This document shows positions 7,320 to 17,670 of a stretch of DNA of 64,000 nt, piece after piece. Numbering within the stretch: position 1 is the first letter of the stretch; the number at the start of each line of letters is the position of its first letter. The notes under the pieces are model-generated. The model ran no database searches. It was given only the letters and a program-made list of their open reading frames with translations, and was not told where the DNA came from. The DNA is from Mucilaginibacter mali. GTDB taxonomy: Bacteria; Bacteroidota; Bacteroidia; Sphingobacteriales; Sphingobacteriaceae. The stretch spans positions 62,001 to 126,000 of the forward strand of contig NZ_CP054139.1 of the NCBI RefSeq assembly GCF_013283875.1, given 5' to 3'. The position numbers and the translations under genes were made by a program.

Positions 7320-9593
7320 ATGAATAAACCCAATCGTAAACAGGACGCGCTTAATTACCATTCGAAGGGCCGTCCCGGTAAAATACAGGTAGTACCTACC
7401 AAGCCCACCAACTCGCAGCGCGACCTCACTATGGCCTACTCGCCCGGTGTTGCCGAACCCTGCCTGGCCATAGCCGAAAATACGGAAGATGTTTATAAAT
7501 ATACCGCCAAGGGCAACCTGGTAGCCGTAATTAGTAACGGTACGGCCGTTTTAGGCTTGGGTAATATTGGTCCTGAAGCCAGCAAGCCGGTGATGGAAGG
7601 TAAAGGCCTGCTGTTTAAAATTTATGCCGATATCGACGTGTTCGACCTGGAGCTGAATACGCGGAACGTGGATGAGTTCGTCAATATCGTTAAAGCGCTG
7701 GAGCCAACCTTCGGCGGGATCAACCTGGAGGATATATCGGCCCCTACCTGTTTCGAGATAGAACGCAGGTTGAAGGCGGAGATGAACATCCCCGTAATGC
7801 ACGATGACCAGCATGGTACGGCCATTATATCGGGCGCGGCGCTGATGAACGCCTGCGAGATCCAGAAGAAGAAGCTGGATAAGATAAAGATGGTAGTGAA
7901 CGGCGCGGGCGCCGCGGCGGTTTCCTGCTCAAAAATATACCTGTCGCTGGGGGTAAAAAAGGAAAACCTGGTGATGTTTGATATCAACGGCCTGCTTACC
8001 GAAGACCGCACCGATTTGGACGAAATGCGCATGCAATTCGCTACTAAGCGTAAGGATATTAAAGACCTGAAGGGTGCGCTTAAAGATGCCGACGTGTTCA
8101 TCGGCCTTTCAGCCGGTAACGTGGTAACGCCCGAGATGCTGAAGGGGATGGCGAAGAACCCTATCGTTTTTGCCATGGCTAACCCTAACCCCGAAATAGC
8201 TTACGACATTGCCGTTGAAGCCCGCCCGGATATGATCATGGCTACCGGCCGCTCAGATTTTCCTAACCAGGTGAATAACGTACTGGGCTTCCCGTTCATC
8301 TTCCGCGGCGCGCTGGATGTTCGGGCTACCGCTATAAACGAAGAAATGAAACTGGCCGCCACCAAGGCTATTGCCGAACTGGCTAAGAAGCCGGTTCCCG
8401 AAGCGGTAAATTTGGCCTATGGCGCCCGCAATCTGAAGTTTGGTAAGGATTATATCATCCCCAAACCAATGGACCAGCGCCTCATTACCGAGGTATCATC
8501 GGCAGTGGCCAAAGCTGCCATTGAATCGGGTGTGGCACGCAAGATCATTACCGATTGGGATGCTTATAACGAGGAATTGCGCAGCCGCATCGGTAAGGAT
8601 GATAAGCTGATGCGTAACATATCGCTGAAGGCAAAGGAAAACCCGAAACGAGTAGTATTTGCCGAGGCTGATAACTACAAGATCCTCCGCGCGGCACAGA
8701 TCGTTAAGGACGAGGGCATTGCTACGCCGATACTGTTGGGTAATACCGAAAAGATCAAACAAATTATGCGGGAGAACGACCTGGAGCTGGGCGATGTAAA
8801 GATCATCGATACCCGCCAGGAATGCGAAAACGCCGCCGAATATGCCGAGAACCTGTTTAAAAAACGCCAGCGCAGGGGTATTACGCTTTATGAGGCTAAA
8901 AAGCTATTGCGCGACCGCAACTACTACGGCGCCAGCATGGTGCAATACGGCCATGCCGACGCGTTGATATCGGGCCTGACCAAAAACTATGTAACCACCA
9001 TAAAGCCTGCCTTGCAGATCATCGGTACCGAGCCCGGTGTACCAAAGGTGGCGGGTATGTATATCATGATCACTAAAAAAGGCCCGGTATTTTTTGGCGA
9101 TACCACCGTGAATGTAGACCCAAGTGTACAGGACCTGGTGGATATTGCCGTGCTGATCGAACGTTCGGTACGCCAGTTTATCACTAACCCAAGGGTGGCA
9201 TTGCTATCGTACTCCAACTTTGGATCGAACGAGGGCGATGTGCCTGAAAAAACCCGCGAGGCGGTAAAACTGCTGCACAAAAACTATCCCGATATGGTGG
9301 TTGACGGTGAAATGCAGGCCAACTTTGCCATCAATACCGAATTGTTGAAGGATAACTATCCTTTCAGCACGCTGACCGGCAGCCCGGCTAATACGCTCAT
9401 CTTCCCTAACCTGGAATCGGGTAACATTGCCTATAAGTTGCTACAAGAGTTGGGCGGCGCCGAGGCGGTGGGACCGGTACTGCTGGGCCTTAACAAGCCG
9501 GTGCACGTTTTGCAGTTAGGCAGTTCGGTTCGCGAGATCGTCAATATGATCACCATTGCGGTGGTTGACGCGCAGCACAGGGAAGTGAAATGA
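7320..9593 (+). CDS. maeB: NADP-dependent malic enzyme with phosphotransacetylase-like domain
   Basis: 757-residue two-domain enzyme. Residues about 1-430 are malic enzyme: decarboxylation of malate to pyruvate with reduction of NADP, with metal and substrate residues in [18 protein letters not shown] and MHDDQHGTA, and a Rossmann dinucleotide site at [17 protein letters not shown]. Residues about 430-757 resemble phosphate acetyltransferase ([40 protein letters not shown]); in the MaeB family this part is thought to bind acetyl-CoA as an allosteric sensor rather than catalyse. Length matches the family. Cytoplasmic; links the TCA cycle to pyruvate and NADPH. A -7 box lies just upstream and a hairpin follows the stop. 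Confidence 0.97.
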   Translation: MNKPNRKQDALNYHSKGRPGKIQVVPTKPTNSQRDLTMAYSPGVAEPCLAIAENTEDVYKYTAKGNLVAVISNGTAVLGLGNIGPEASKPVMEGKGLLFKIYADIDVFDLELNTRNVDEFVNIVKALEPTFGGINLEDISAPTCFEIERRLKAEMNIPVMHDDQHGTAIISGAALMNACEIQKKKLDKIKMVVNGAGAAAVSCSKIYLSLGVKKENLVMFDINGLLTEDRTDLDEMRMQFATKRKDIKDLKGALKDADVFIGLSAGNVVTPEMLKGMAKNPIVFAMANPNPEIAYDIAVEARPDMIMATGRSDFPNQVNNVLGFPFIFRGALDVRATAINEEMKLAATKAIAELAKKPVPEAVNLAYGARNLKFGKDYIIPKPMDQRLITEVSSAVAKAAIESGVARKIITDWDAYNEELRSRIGKDDKLMRNISLKAKENPKRVVFAEADNYKILRAAQIVKDEGIATPILLGNTEKIKQIMRENDLELGDVKIIDTRQECENAAEYAENLFKKRQRRGITLYEAKKLLRDRNYYGASMVQYGHADALISGLTKNYVTTIKPALQIIGTEPGVPKVAGMYIMITKKGPVFFGDTTVNVDPSVQDLVDIAVLIERSVRQFITNPRVALLSYSNFGSNEGDVPEKTREAVKLLHKNYPDMVVDGEMQANFAINTELLKDNYPFSTLTGSPANTLIFPNLESGNIAYKLLQELGGAEAVGPVLLGLNKPVHVLQLGSSVREIVNMITIAVVDAQHREVK

Positions 9594-9602
9594 TTAGCTT
9601 AA

Positions 9603-9715
9603 AGCTGAAAGACTAAAGCAGAAAGCTTTGCGTTAGTCTTTCAGCTAATTGAAATTCAAAATATAATTAACAGGGGAGTGGCTTTATGCTTTTAGCTTTA
9701 GCCTTTCAGCTCCTA
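9603..9715. repeat. Palindromic repeat family R1 between maeB and ruvA
   Basis: A perfect 14-bp stem (AGCTGAAAGACTAA at 9603-9616 with its complement at 9633-9646) is followed by a second, weaker block of the same words (CTTTAGCCTTTCAGCTCCTA near 9695-9715). The same vocabulary recurs on both sides of the groEL terminator at 29530-29657. The first hairpin may also terminate maeB transcripts. Confidence 0.6.
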
Positions 9716-9731
9716 AAAGCCTAAACAAAAA

Positions 9732-10316
9732 ATGTACGCTTACATCGACGGTAAATTAGTTTTTAAAAGCCCTGCCTACGTAGTAATTGACGCGGGTGGT
9801 GTAGGTTATCATATCAATATATCGCTTAATACCTATTCTAAACTGGGTGATGGCGAAAGATGCAAATTATTTACATGGCTGCACGTTAAGGAAGACGCGC
9901 ATACCTTATACGGTTTTATAGATGAGGGCGAGCGCCGCCTGTTCCTGCACCTGGTATCGGTATCGGGTATAGGGCCAAATACGGGTCGCATGATCCTGTC
10001 GTCTATCACACCACAGGAAATACAGGCTGCTATTTTAAGTGGTAACGTTTCGCAAATTCAACGTATAAAGGGTATAGGGCCAAAATCGGCGCAGCGTATG
10101 ATCCTGGAGTTACAGGACAAGCTGAAGAAGGACGGCCCGGATACGCTGATCAGTGTGCCGGTAAGTGTTACCGCTAAGGACGAGGCGCTGTCGGCATTGG
10201 TGATGCTGGGCTTCGCGCGCAACGCGGCCGAGAAGGTTCTGGATCAGGAAATTAACAAAAACGGGGGTACTTTAACAGTTGAACAGCTGATAAAATCTGC
10301 CCTGAAAAGCTTATAA
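9732..10316 (+). CDS. ruvA: Holliday junction branch migration protein RuvA
   Basis: 194 residues, normal length. N-terminal OB fold (residues 1-62: MYAYIDGKLVFKSPAYVVID and LHVKEDAHTLYGFIDEGERR), the tandem helix-hairpin-helix domain (VSGIGPNTGRMIL and IKGIGPKSAQRMILELQDK) that grips the junction, and a C-terminal domain (EALSALVMLGFARNAAEKVL) that contacts RuvB. RuvA tetramers hold four-way junctions while RuvB pumps DNA in recombinational repair. The ruvA-sprA neighbourhood is shared across many Bacteroidota; the gap to sprA here is only 24 bases, so they are probably co-transcribed. Confidence 0.97.
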   Translation: MYAYIDGKLVFKSPAYVVIDAGGVGYHINISLNTYSKLGDGERCKLFTWLHVKEDAHTLYGFIDEGERRLFLHLVSVSGIGPNTGRMILSSITPQEIQAAILSGNVSQIQRIKGIGPKSAQRMILELQDKLKKDGPDTLISVPVSVTAKDEALSALVMLGFARNAAEKVLDQEINKNGGTLTVEQLIKSALKSL

Positions 10317-10340
10317 TTACAATATAATACCGGGTGTTGC

Positions 10341-13300
10341 TTGATTAAAAATTTTACTGCCAGGTTAAGGATAAGTGTGCTGTTGATCTTTGCTTTTTGC
10401 GGGGTTAACATCGCTTTTGCCCAAATTAAGCCCACCGATTCGGTAACAATAAAAACCCCCATCAGGCTTTACGATTCGCGCAACATGATGTCGCGCCGGG
10501 GCTACTTTGATGCCGACCCACCGGGGCTGGTAACCACCATCGAGTATAATGTGGCTACCAACCAGTATGTGCTGATCCAAAAACTGGGCAATATGATGTA
10601 CCGCCCGCCACGCTACCTCACTTTTGAGGAATACATGGCTTTGCAGCAAAGTATCAACCGCCGTAATTACTTCCAACAACTGTCGGATAATTACGCTTAC
10701 CAATCGCAGCAGCCGGGTTTTATACCGCAGATACAGGTACGCAGCCGCACGTTCGAGCAGATATTTGGCAGTAATACCATCGATATCCGCCCGCAGGGAA
10801 CGGCCGAAATGATATTTGCCGGGCAAATCAACAGCAATCAAAATCCGCTGTTCAATACCAACCAGCGCAAGCAGTTCAACTTCAACTTCGATCAGCGGAT
10901 CCAGATGAACGTGGTGGGTAATATCGGCGATAAGCTGAAGATATCAACCAATTACAATACCGATGCACAATACCAGTTTGATAACCAGATCAAACTGGAT
11001 TATACCGGCCACCCTGACGAGATCATCCAGAAGATTGAGGCCGGTACCGTAAGCATGCCCCTGCCAACCACTTTGATCACCGGTACGCAGGCGCTGTTCG
11101 GTGTAAAAACCAAGTTGAAGTTCGGTAATCTTGATGTAACCAGTATCTTCTCGCAGCAGCGGTCGCAGGCTAAAAACATTACCATTACCAACGGTACACA
11201 ATCTAACGAGTTCAGGCTTACACCGGTTGATTACGATGCCAATAAGCACTATTTCCTGGCGCAGTATTTCAGGGATAATTATAACCGGGCGCTGGCTAAC
11301 CTGCCCATCATCAGTTCAAACGTTACCATCACCAAAATAGAGGTGTGGACCACCAACCGAACCGGCAATACCACCGATTCGCGCGATGTGATCGGCTTTA
11401 TCGACCTGGGTGAAAACAAACCTTATAACACTACATTGGTGCAGGGTGGAGCTGGGTTTTCGGCTTTGCCTGCCGCTTTTACCGGTCCGGGTTTTACCCA
11501 GCGGTCAAACTCCCTGCTCAACAACCTGCCGGCCAACGCGCGATTGACCAATGCTAACGACATTGTGCAGTATTTCGCTTCATCTGGCGCTACGGATAAC
11601 TACGCCAAGCTAACCTATGCCCGCAAGCTGACCGACAGGGAGTTTACCCTGAACCCGCAGCTGGGTTATATCTCGCTGAACTACCCGCTGAATAACGATG
11701 AGGTGCTGACCGTAGCCTACCGATATACCTATAACGGCCAGGAATACCAGGTGGGTGAGTTCTCTACCGATGTGGCGGTAGACCCGGCTAACCCCAGGGT
11801 GCTTTACACCAAATTGCTGAAGAACGAGATCCTGAAAACCAACCTGCCCACCTGGAAGCTGATGATGAAGAACATCTATTCGCTGGGCGGGAGTCAGCTT
11901 AGTCCAACCAATTTTAAGTTGCAGATATCGCGGCTGGATGAAAAATCGAGCATCGAGAAATATATTATGGACGAGGGGCAGAACACCAAAAGTAAACTTT
12001 GGCTGCAATTGACCGATGTAGATAACCTTAACCAGCAAAAAGATAAACAGCCCGATGGCTACTTCGATTTTGTGGAGGGGATTACCGTTAATTCGCAAAA
12101 CGGGCAGATCATTTTTCCGGTGATAGAACCGTTTGGGTCTGACCTGGCCAAACAGTTTGTTACCCCTGCCGAACAGGCCCTGGTGAGCCGCTATGTTTAC
12201 CAGCCGATGTACGACTCTACCAAAACCATCGCCCAGCAATTGTTCCCGCAGCTTAACCGCTACGTGATAAAAGGAACCTACACCGCGCAGCGCGGATCGG
12301 AATACCAGGTAGGGCAGGGTAATATCCCGCAGGGATCGGTAGTGGTAACCGCAGGCAGCATCACCCTGCAGGAAGGTGTGGATTACACCATGGATTATAG
12401 CTCGGGCCGTATCAGTATCCTTAACCAGGCGCTGCTGCAATCGGGCCAGCCTATCAATATCAAGATAGAAAATAACGAGTTGTTCGGCATCCAGCAAAAA
12501 TCGCTGTACGGCTCGCGGTTTGATTACCGGGTGAATAAAAACCTGGCGCTGGGCGCTACCATTATGCACCTGAGCGAGCAGCCGATTACCCAAAAGGAAA
12601 CCGTCGGCGATGAATCCATCTCCAACACGATATGGGGTTTTGATGGTAATTACAGCGCGCAATCGCGCTTCCTGACGCGTATGGTAGATAAGCTGCCGTT
12701 TATCAGCACCAAAGCGCCGTCGTCCATCAATATCAGCGGCGAGTTTGCCAAATTAAACCCCGGTACACCAGGTGCGCTCAATTTCGCCGGGTCTAAAAAA
12801 GGGACATCTTATTTAGATGATTTCGAGAATAGCCGCTCGGTGATCGATATAAAAAGCGCCGTTAACTGGCAGATCTCGGGCACGCCGCAATTATTCCCCG
12901 AAGCCAAGAACTTTGATAACCTGAGTTACGGCTTTAACCGTGCCCGGCTGGCCTTTTACAATATCGACCCGATATTTTACAACCTGTCGGGCTCAAGCGC
13001 CCCGGCTTTAAATAACTCACGCACCGAACTATCCAACCACTATGTACGCCAGGTGCTGGAGCAGGAAGTGTTTCCGTACAAGCAATCGGTTACCGGCCAG
13101 GCATTGATATTGCCTACTTTGGATCTGGCTTTTTACCCAACCATCCGTGGCCCGTACAACTTTACCGCTACCGGCATTAACAACGATGGAACGCTGCAAA
13201 ACCCCAAATTGCGCTGGGGTGGGATCTTCCGCAAACTGGAGACCAACGATTTTGAATCGTTGAACGTGCAGTTCATCGAGTTTTGGATGATGGACCCGTT

Positions 13301-16300
13301 TATGTACAAACCGGCATCGCAGGGTGGCGATCTGTACTTTAACCTGGGTAATATATCCGAAGATATTTTGTACGATGGCCGCAAAAGTTTAGAGAATGGC
13401 CTGCCCGTAGACGGCGACCTGAGCAAGGTTGACGAAACCAACTGGGGCCGTGTACCGAAACTGCAACCGGTGATCAACGCATTTGACAGTAACCCGACTG
13501 CCCGTTTGTTGCAGGATGTGGGTTTGGATGGTTTAAGCGATGCCGATGAACGGAAGAAGTTCGCGACGGTGATCCAACTCATCAAAGCGCAGCTGAACCC
13601 AACCGCGGCCGCCGCTTTTGATAACGACCCCGCATCCGACGATTACCAGTACTACCAGGGGCCGGCTTTGGACGATGCCCACGCGGGTATACTGGCGCGT
13701 TACAGCCGTTACAACGGTTTGGAAGGTAACTCTAAAACAGCCGAGCAATCAAAGGCAGAGTTGGGCCTGTCTACATCGGCATCCACATCGCTGCCCGATG
13801 GCGAGGATATTAACCGCGATAACAACATGAGCCAGGCCGATGAGTACTACCAGTACAAGGTTTCGGTGCGCCCGCAGGACCTGGTTATCGGCCAGAATTA
13901 TATTACCGATAAGGTAACCGCGCAGGTAAAGCTGCAAAACGGCAGCACCGCCTCGGTTAACTGGTACCAATTCAGGATCCCCATCGCAAACTATACCGCC
14001 AAATACGGTAACATACAGGATTTTAAATCGATCCGCTTTATCCGCATGTTCACCACCAATTTTGCCGATACCGCGGTGATGCGTTTTGCCACCCTGCAAC
14101 TGGTACGCGGCGAATGGCGTAATTACAATGCCGAAAATAACAGCACCAAAGTTATCGCCGATCCGGCTTTGGTGAACCCGCCGCTGGATAACTCGACACT
14201 GGATGTGGGTACGGTAAATATTGAAGAAAACGGCACACGCAGCCCCATCCCGTATGTATTGCCGCCGGGGATAGACCGCCAGCGCGATTATAATAACCTG
14301 CGTACCGATACCCGGTTGAATGAGCAATCGCTATCGCTGAACGTTAAAAACCTGCGCGACGGCTACTCGCGGGCGGCATTTAAAACCTTTAATAACGACC
14401 TGCGATCATACAAGCGCCTGCAAATGTTTATCCACGCCGAGGGCGACCAGTTGCAAACTAATGATCTGAACGCCTTTATCCGTTTAGGCGTAGATTACCA
14501 GGATAACTATTACGAATACGAGGTGCCCCTGCAGGTTACCCGCCCCGGCACTGGCGATCCGTCATCCATCTGGCCGGATGCCAACTCGATTGACCTGGAA
14601 CTTGACTTGCTGACCAAAGCCAAACTGGCACGTAACGTAGCCAAGCTGAACGGGCAGGCCTGGCCGCTGACGGTGCCGTTTACCATTAGCGATGGCAAGA
14701 ACAAGATCACCATTAAAGGTCAGCCCGATCTGAGCCGCCTGCGGGCCATTATGCTGGGTGTGCGTAACCCATTGAAAACGTCGGCGTCAATAGGGGATGA
14801 CGGACTGGATAAAACAGCCATTGTATGGTTTAACGAATTACGCCTGACCGATTTTGATCAGCGCGGGGGCTGGGCGGCGATCGGCCGCTTCAACGCCAAG
14901 TTGGCCGACTTTGCCGATGTAACCATGCTGGGTAGCAAAAGTACCATCGGTTTTGGCTCGATAGATCAGCGCCTGAGCGAACGCAGTCGCAGCGATAACG
15001 AAAGCTATGATGTATCGACCAGTATGGAACTGGGTAAGTTCTTCCCGGATAGAAAGGGTATCCATATCCCTATGTACTTCAGCATATCTACCCAAAGCGC
15101 CATGCCGCAGTATGACCCGGGTATGCCCGATGTGGAACTGAAGACCACCCTTGCCAACGCCATTAACCAGCATATCCGCGATTCGATAAAGAATGCCGCT
15201 ATCGATTATACCATTCGTAAAAGCATCAACTTTACCAATATCCATAAAAACCGCACCGACCCAGGCAAACGGGCGCATATTTGGGATGTGGAGAACCTGA
15301 ACCTGTCGTACGCCTTTACCGATTACGAGCACCACGATTTTAACACCCAAAGCGAGTTGCAGAAAACGTACAAGGCATCGTTCGCGTATAATTATACCAA
15401 CCAGCCGGTGTATTATACCCCGCTCAGCAAAATAAAAAGCAATATGCTGGCCCTGCTGCGCGATTTTAATTACAGCCTGCTGCCATCGCGCCTGTCGTTC
15501 CAGATCAGCTTCGATCGTTTTTATTCGGAAAATACCATCCGCAATAACGACCCGAACAATTATATCCCGATACCGACATCGTTTAACAAAAACTTTAACA
15601 TCACACGTGTTTACGGTATCACCTGGAACCTGTCTAAATCCTTAAAAATGGATATCGATGCCACCAATCTTTCGGTTGTTGATGAGCCGGCCGGCCGCAT
15701 CAACGGCCTAAAGCGCGATACCCTTTGGGAAAACCTGAAGAAGCTGGGCCGTACCGTAAACTATAACCATACGCTTGATTTTAACTATACCACTCCGCTT
15801 AACAAAATACCGGGGTTAGACTGGACAAACCTGCTGGCTACTTATACCACCAGCTTCTACTGGCAATCGGCGCCCGCGTTCGCCATTAATTCGCCCACTT
15901 ATAATGTGGGTAACACCATCAATAATCAGCGCACCATTAAACTGAACCCTACGCTAAACTTCAACGGGTTGTACAATAAATTCCGCGGCTTACGCAATAT
16001 GGCCAGCAAACCCGACGAGCAAAACGCACTGAAGAAAACGCTGTTAGGCTTGCTGACCAGTATTAAATCGGTAAACGGATCGTACACGCGCAGCGAGGGT
16101 ACTACCTTGCCGGGCTATCTGCCGCAATCTAACCTGTTTGGGCAGGACCTGGATTACAGCGCGCCGGGCATCGGCTTTTTATTAGGCAGCCAGGCCGATA
16201 TCAGGCCCAAAGCATTGGCCAACGGTTGGTTATCGAGAGATACGCTGCAAAATCAACCGTATACCACCACGCTTAACGAAGTGATAGACCTGAAGGGTTC

Positions 16301-17393
16301 GCTTGAACCGTTTAAGGACCTCTACATCGATCTGATATTTAAGCGCCAGCAGGAAAAGGATTTCCAAACCAATTATAAATACCTGGCCAGCACCAACAGT
16401 TTCCAGGACCTGAGTCCCATCACTTCGGGTAACTACAGTATATCGTACCTGTCCATCGCTACCGCCTTTGCCAAGCCTTATGGTATCGATAATAAATCGG
16501 GCGTGTTCCAGCAGTTTTTGGATGACCGTAAAGTGATATCACAGCGCCAGGGCAGGCAAAATGCCAACTCGCTGGGCGCGGATGCCACCACCGGCTATTA
16601 CGATGGATATGGCGCTAACTCGCAGGACGTACTGGTACCTGCTTTCCTGGCCGCTTATTCGGGTAAGGATCCGAATAAAGTGAGCCTGAATAATTTTCCA
16701 TCGATACCTATCCCTAACTGGAACCTAAGGTATAATGGCCTGAGCAGGCTACCTTTGTTCAGCGATATTTTTGACGGGTTGGAAATTACGCACGGTTACC
16801 GCAGCACCTTTGCCGTAAGCAGTTACAGTTCGTTGCTGCGTTACCAGGAGCAGCGCGGCAGTTCGTTTAACCGCGATGCCAGCAATAATTTTTTACCGCG
16901 TTACCAGTTTACACAGGTTACCCTGTTAGAAAATTTTGTGCCGCTGATTGGCGTTAACGCCCGCTTTAAAAACGGGGTGACCAGCAATGTGGAGTTCCGC
17001 AAAAGCAGGGCGCTTAGCCTTAGCCTGCTCAACAGCCAATTGGCCCAGCAAAACGAAAATATCCTGACGCTGATGATGGGTTATACCACCACCCACTTCA
17101 GGTTCCCGTTTGGCTGGTTTAGCAATGTAAAACTGGATAACAACATGAAATTCCAGCTGGAGGCAGCCTTGAGAGATAACAAAACGCTGATCTACCGCGC
17201 CGACCTGCAATCGGCCGAGATATCATCGGGCCAGCAAAATATCACCATGCGCCCGTCGGTTGATTACGCCATCAACCAGCGCTTCAACATGACCATCTTC
17301 TACGATTCGAACATCACCAAGCCCTATACCTCGCAAACGTTTAATACCTCGGTTACCAATTTCGGGGTTAATTTGAAGCTGATATTGCAGTAA
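10341..17393 (+). CDS. sprA: SprA, giant outer-membrane translocon of the type IX secretion system
   Basis: 2350 residues, the size expected of SprA (Sov), which forms the very large single-chain beta-barrel pore through which T9SS cargo crosses the outer membrane and which is needed for gliding in gliding species. A TTG codon at 10341 is the only fitting start: it opens a signal peptide (MIKNFTARLRISVLLIFAFC, cut after NIAFA). No ATG precedes it in frame after the ruvA stop. Motifs typical of the family include YRPPRYLTFEEYMALQQ, GQINSNQNPLFNTNQRKQFN, NISGEFAKLNPGTPGALNFA with KGTSYLDDFENSRS, and a C-terminus ending in an aromatic-poor strand (VTNFGVNLKLILQ). Uninterrupted frame, no truncation. 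No other T9SS gene lies in the window. Confidence 0.96.
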   Translation: MIKNFTARLRISVLLIFAFCGVNIAFAQIKPTDSVTIKTPIRLYDSRNMMSRRGYFDADPPGLVTTIEYNVATNQYVLIQKLGNMMYRPPRYLTFEEYMALQQSINRRNYFQQLSDNYAYQSQQPGFIPQIQVRSRTFEQIFGSNTIDIRPQGTAEMIFAGQINSNQNPLFNTNQRKQFNFNFDQRIQMNVVGNIGDKLKISTNYNTDAQYQFDNQIKLDYTGHPDEIIQKIEAGTVSMPLPTTLITGTQALFGVKTKLKFGNLDVTSIFSQQRSQAKNITITNGTQSNEFRLTPVDYDANKHYFLAQYFRDNYNRALANLPIISSNVTITKIEVWTTNRTGNTTDSRDVIGFIDLGENKPYNTTLVQGGAGFSALPAAFTGPGFTQRSNSLLNNLPANARLTNANDIVQYFASSGATDNYAKLTYARKLTDREFTLNPQLGYISLNYPLNNDEVLTVAYRYTYNGQEYQVGEFSTDVAVDPANPRVLYTKLLKNEILKTNLPTWKLMMKNIYSLGGSQLSPTNFKLQISRLDEKSSIEKYIMDEGQNTKSKLWLQLTDVDNLNQQKDKQPDGYFDFVEGITVNSQNGQIIFPVIEPFGSDLAKQFVTPAEQALVSRYVYQPMYDSTKTIAQQLFPQLNRYVIKGTYTAQRGSEYQVGQGNIPQGSVVVTAGSITLQEGVDYTMDYSSGRISILNQALLQSGQPINIKIENNELFGIQQKSLYGSRFDYRVNKNLALGATIMHLSEQPITQKETVGDESISNTIWGFDGNYSAQSRFLTRMVDKLPFISTKAPSSINISGEFAKLNPGTPGALNFAGSKKGTSYLDDFENSRSVIDIKSAVNWQISGTPQLFPEAKNFDNLSYGFNRARLAFYNIDPIFYNLSGSSAPALNNSRTELSNHYVRQVLEQEVFPYKQSVTGQALILPTLDLAFYPTIRGPYNFTATGINNDGTLQNPKLRWGGIFRKLETNDFESLNVQFIEFWMMDPFMYKPASQGGDLYFNLGNISEDILYDGRKSLENGLPVDGDLSKVDETNWGRVPKLQPVINAFDSNPTARLLQDVGLDGLSDADERKKFATVIQLIKAQLNPTAAAAFDNDPASDDYQYYQGPALDDAHAGILARYSRYNGLEGNSKTAEQSKAELGLSTSASTSLPDGEDINRDNNMSQADEYYQYKVSVRPQDLVIGQNYITDKVTAQVKLQNGSTASVNWYQFRIPIANYTAKYGNIQDFKSIRFIRMFTTNFADTAVMRFATLQLVRGEWRNYNAENNSTKVIADPALVNPPLDNSTLDVGTVNIEENGTRSPIPYVLPPGIDRQRDYNNLRTDTRLNEQSLSLNVKNLRDGYSRAAFKTFNNDLRSYKRLQMFIHAEGDQLQTNDLNAFIRLGVDYQDNYYEYEVPLQVTRPGTGDPSSIWPDANSIDLELDLLTKAKLARNVAKLNGQAWPLTVPFTISDGKNKITIKGQPDLSRLRAIMLGVRNPLKTSASIGDDGLDKTAIVWFNELRLTDFDQRGGWAAIGRFNAKLADFADVTMLGSKSTIGFGSIDQRLSERSRSDNESYDVSTSMELGKFFPDRKGIHIPMYFSISTQSAMPQYDPGMPDVELKTTLANAINQHIRDSIKNAAIDYTIRKSINFTNIHKNRTDPGKRAHIWDVENLNLSYAFTDYEHHDFNTQSELQKTYKASFAYNYTNQPVYYTPLSKIKSNMLALLRDFNYSLLPSRLSFQISFDRFYSENTIRNNDPNNYIPIPTSFNKNFNITRVYGITWNLSKSLKMDIDATNLSVVDEPAGRINGLKRDTLWENLKKLGRTVNYNHTLDFNYTTPLNKIPGLDWTNLLATYTTSFYWQSAPAFAINSPTYNVGNTINNQRTIKLNPTLNFNGLYNKFRGLRNMASKPDEQNALKKTLLGLLTSIKSVNGSYTRSEGTTLPGYLPQSNLFGQDLDYSAPGIGFLLGSQADIRPKALANGWLSRDTLQNQPYTTTLNEVIDLKGSLEPFKDLYIDLIFKRQQEKDFQTNYKYLASTNSFQDLSPITSGNYSISYLSIATAFAKPYGIDNKSGVFQQFLDDRKVISQRQGRQNANSLGADATTGYYDGYGANSQDVLVPAFLAAYSGKDPNKVSLNNFPSIPIPNWNLRYNGLSRLPLFSDIFDGLEITHGYRSTFAVSSYSSLLRYQEQRGSSFNRDASNNFLPRYQFTQVTLLENFVPLIGVNARFKNGVTSNVEFRKSRALSLSLLNSQLAQQNENILTLMMGYTTTHFRFPFGWFSNVKLDNNMKFQLEAALRDNKTLIYRADLQSAEISSGQQNITMRPSVDYAINQRFNMTIFYDSNITKPYTSQTFNTSVTNFGVNLKLILQ

Positions 17394-17449
17394 GAGAGTT
17401 GTGATTGTGCAGTTTGCTTAAGAGCCCATTTCAACAAAGCGGTGGCCAA

Positions 17450-17645
17450 GTGCGATTCCCTCCCATGGGGCAATGTCATTAAGTAAAGCTTTTAAGCCCC
17501 ACCTAAATCCTCCCCAAAGGGGAGGACTTTAAGAATTTTACGCTTGTGCAGCCTAAGTCTCCCCTACCGGGGGAGATTTAGAGGGGGCTTTATTCGGCTG
17601 GTCATCCTTTACTTAATGACATTGCCCCAAGGGAGGGAATCGCAC
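17450..17645. repeat. 196-bp element with 39-bp near-perfect terminal inverted repeats
   Basis: 17450-17488 (starting GTGCGATTCCCTCCC) is the reverse complement of 17607-17645 with one mismatch. Between them lie two smaller palindromes of the CCTCCCC-AAA-GGGGAGG type (about 17508-17530) and a TCTCCCC-GGGGGAGA pair (about 17552-17573), followed by an AGAGGGGGCTT end. It sits between the convergent sprA and AsmA-like genes and looks like a composite miniature element. No reading frame inside is credible. Confidence 0.75.
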
Positions 17646-17670
17646 AAGGCTTCAGCTTTGAGTAGAACAC

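Noticed and set aside
11610..12662. 350-codon minus-strand frame inside sprA
   Set aside because: Shadow of sprA on the other strand; the sprA frame is continuous and shows family motifs across this stretch.
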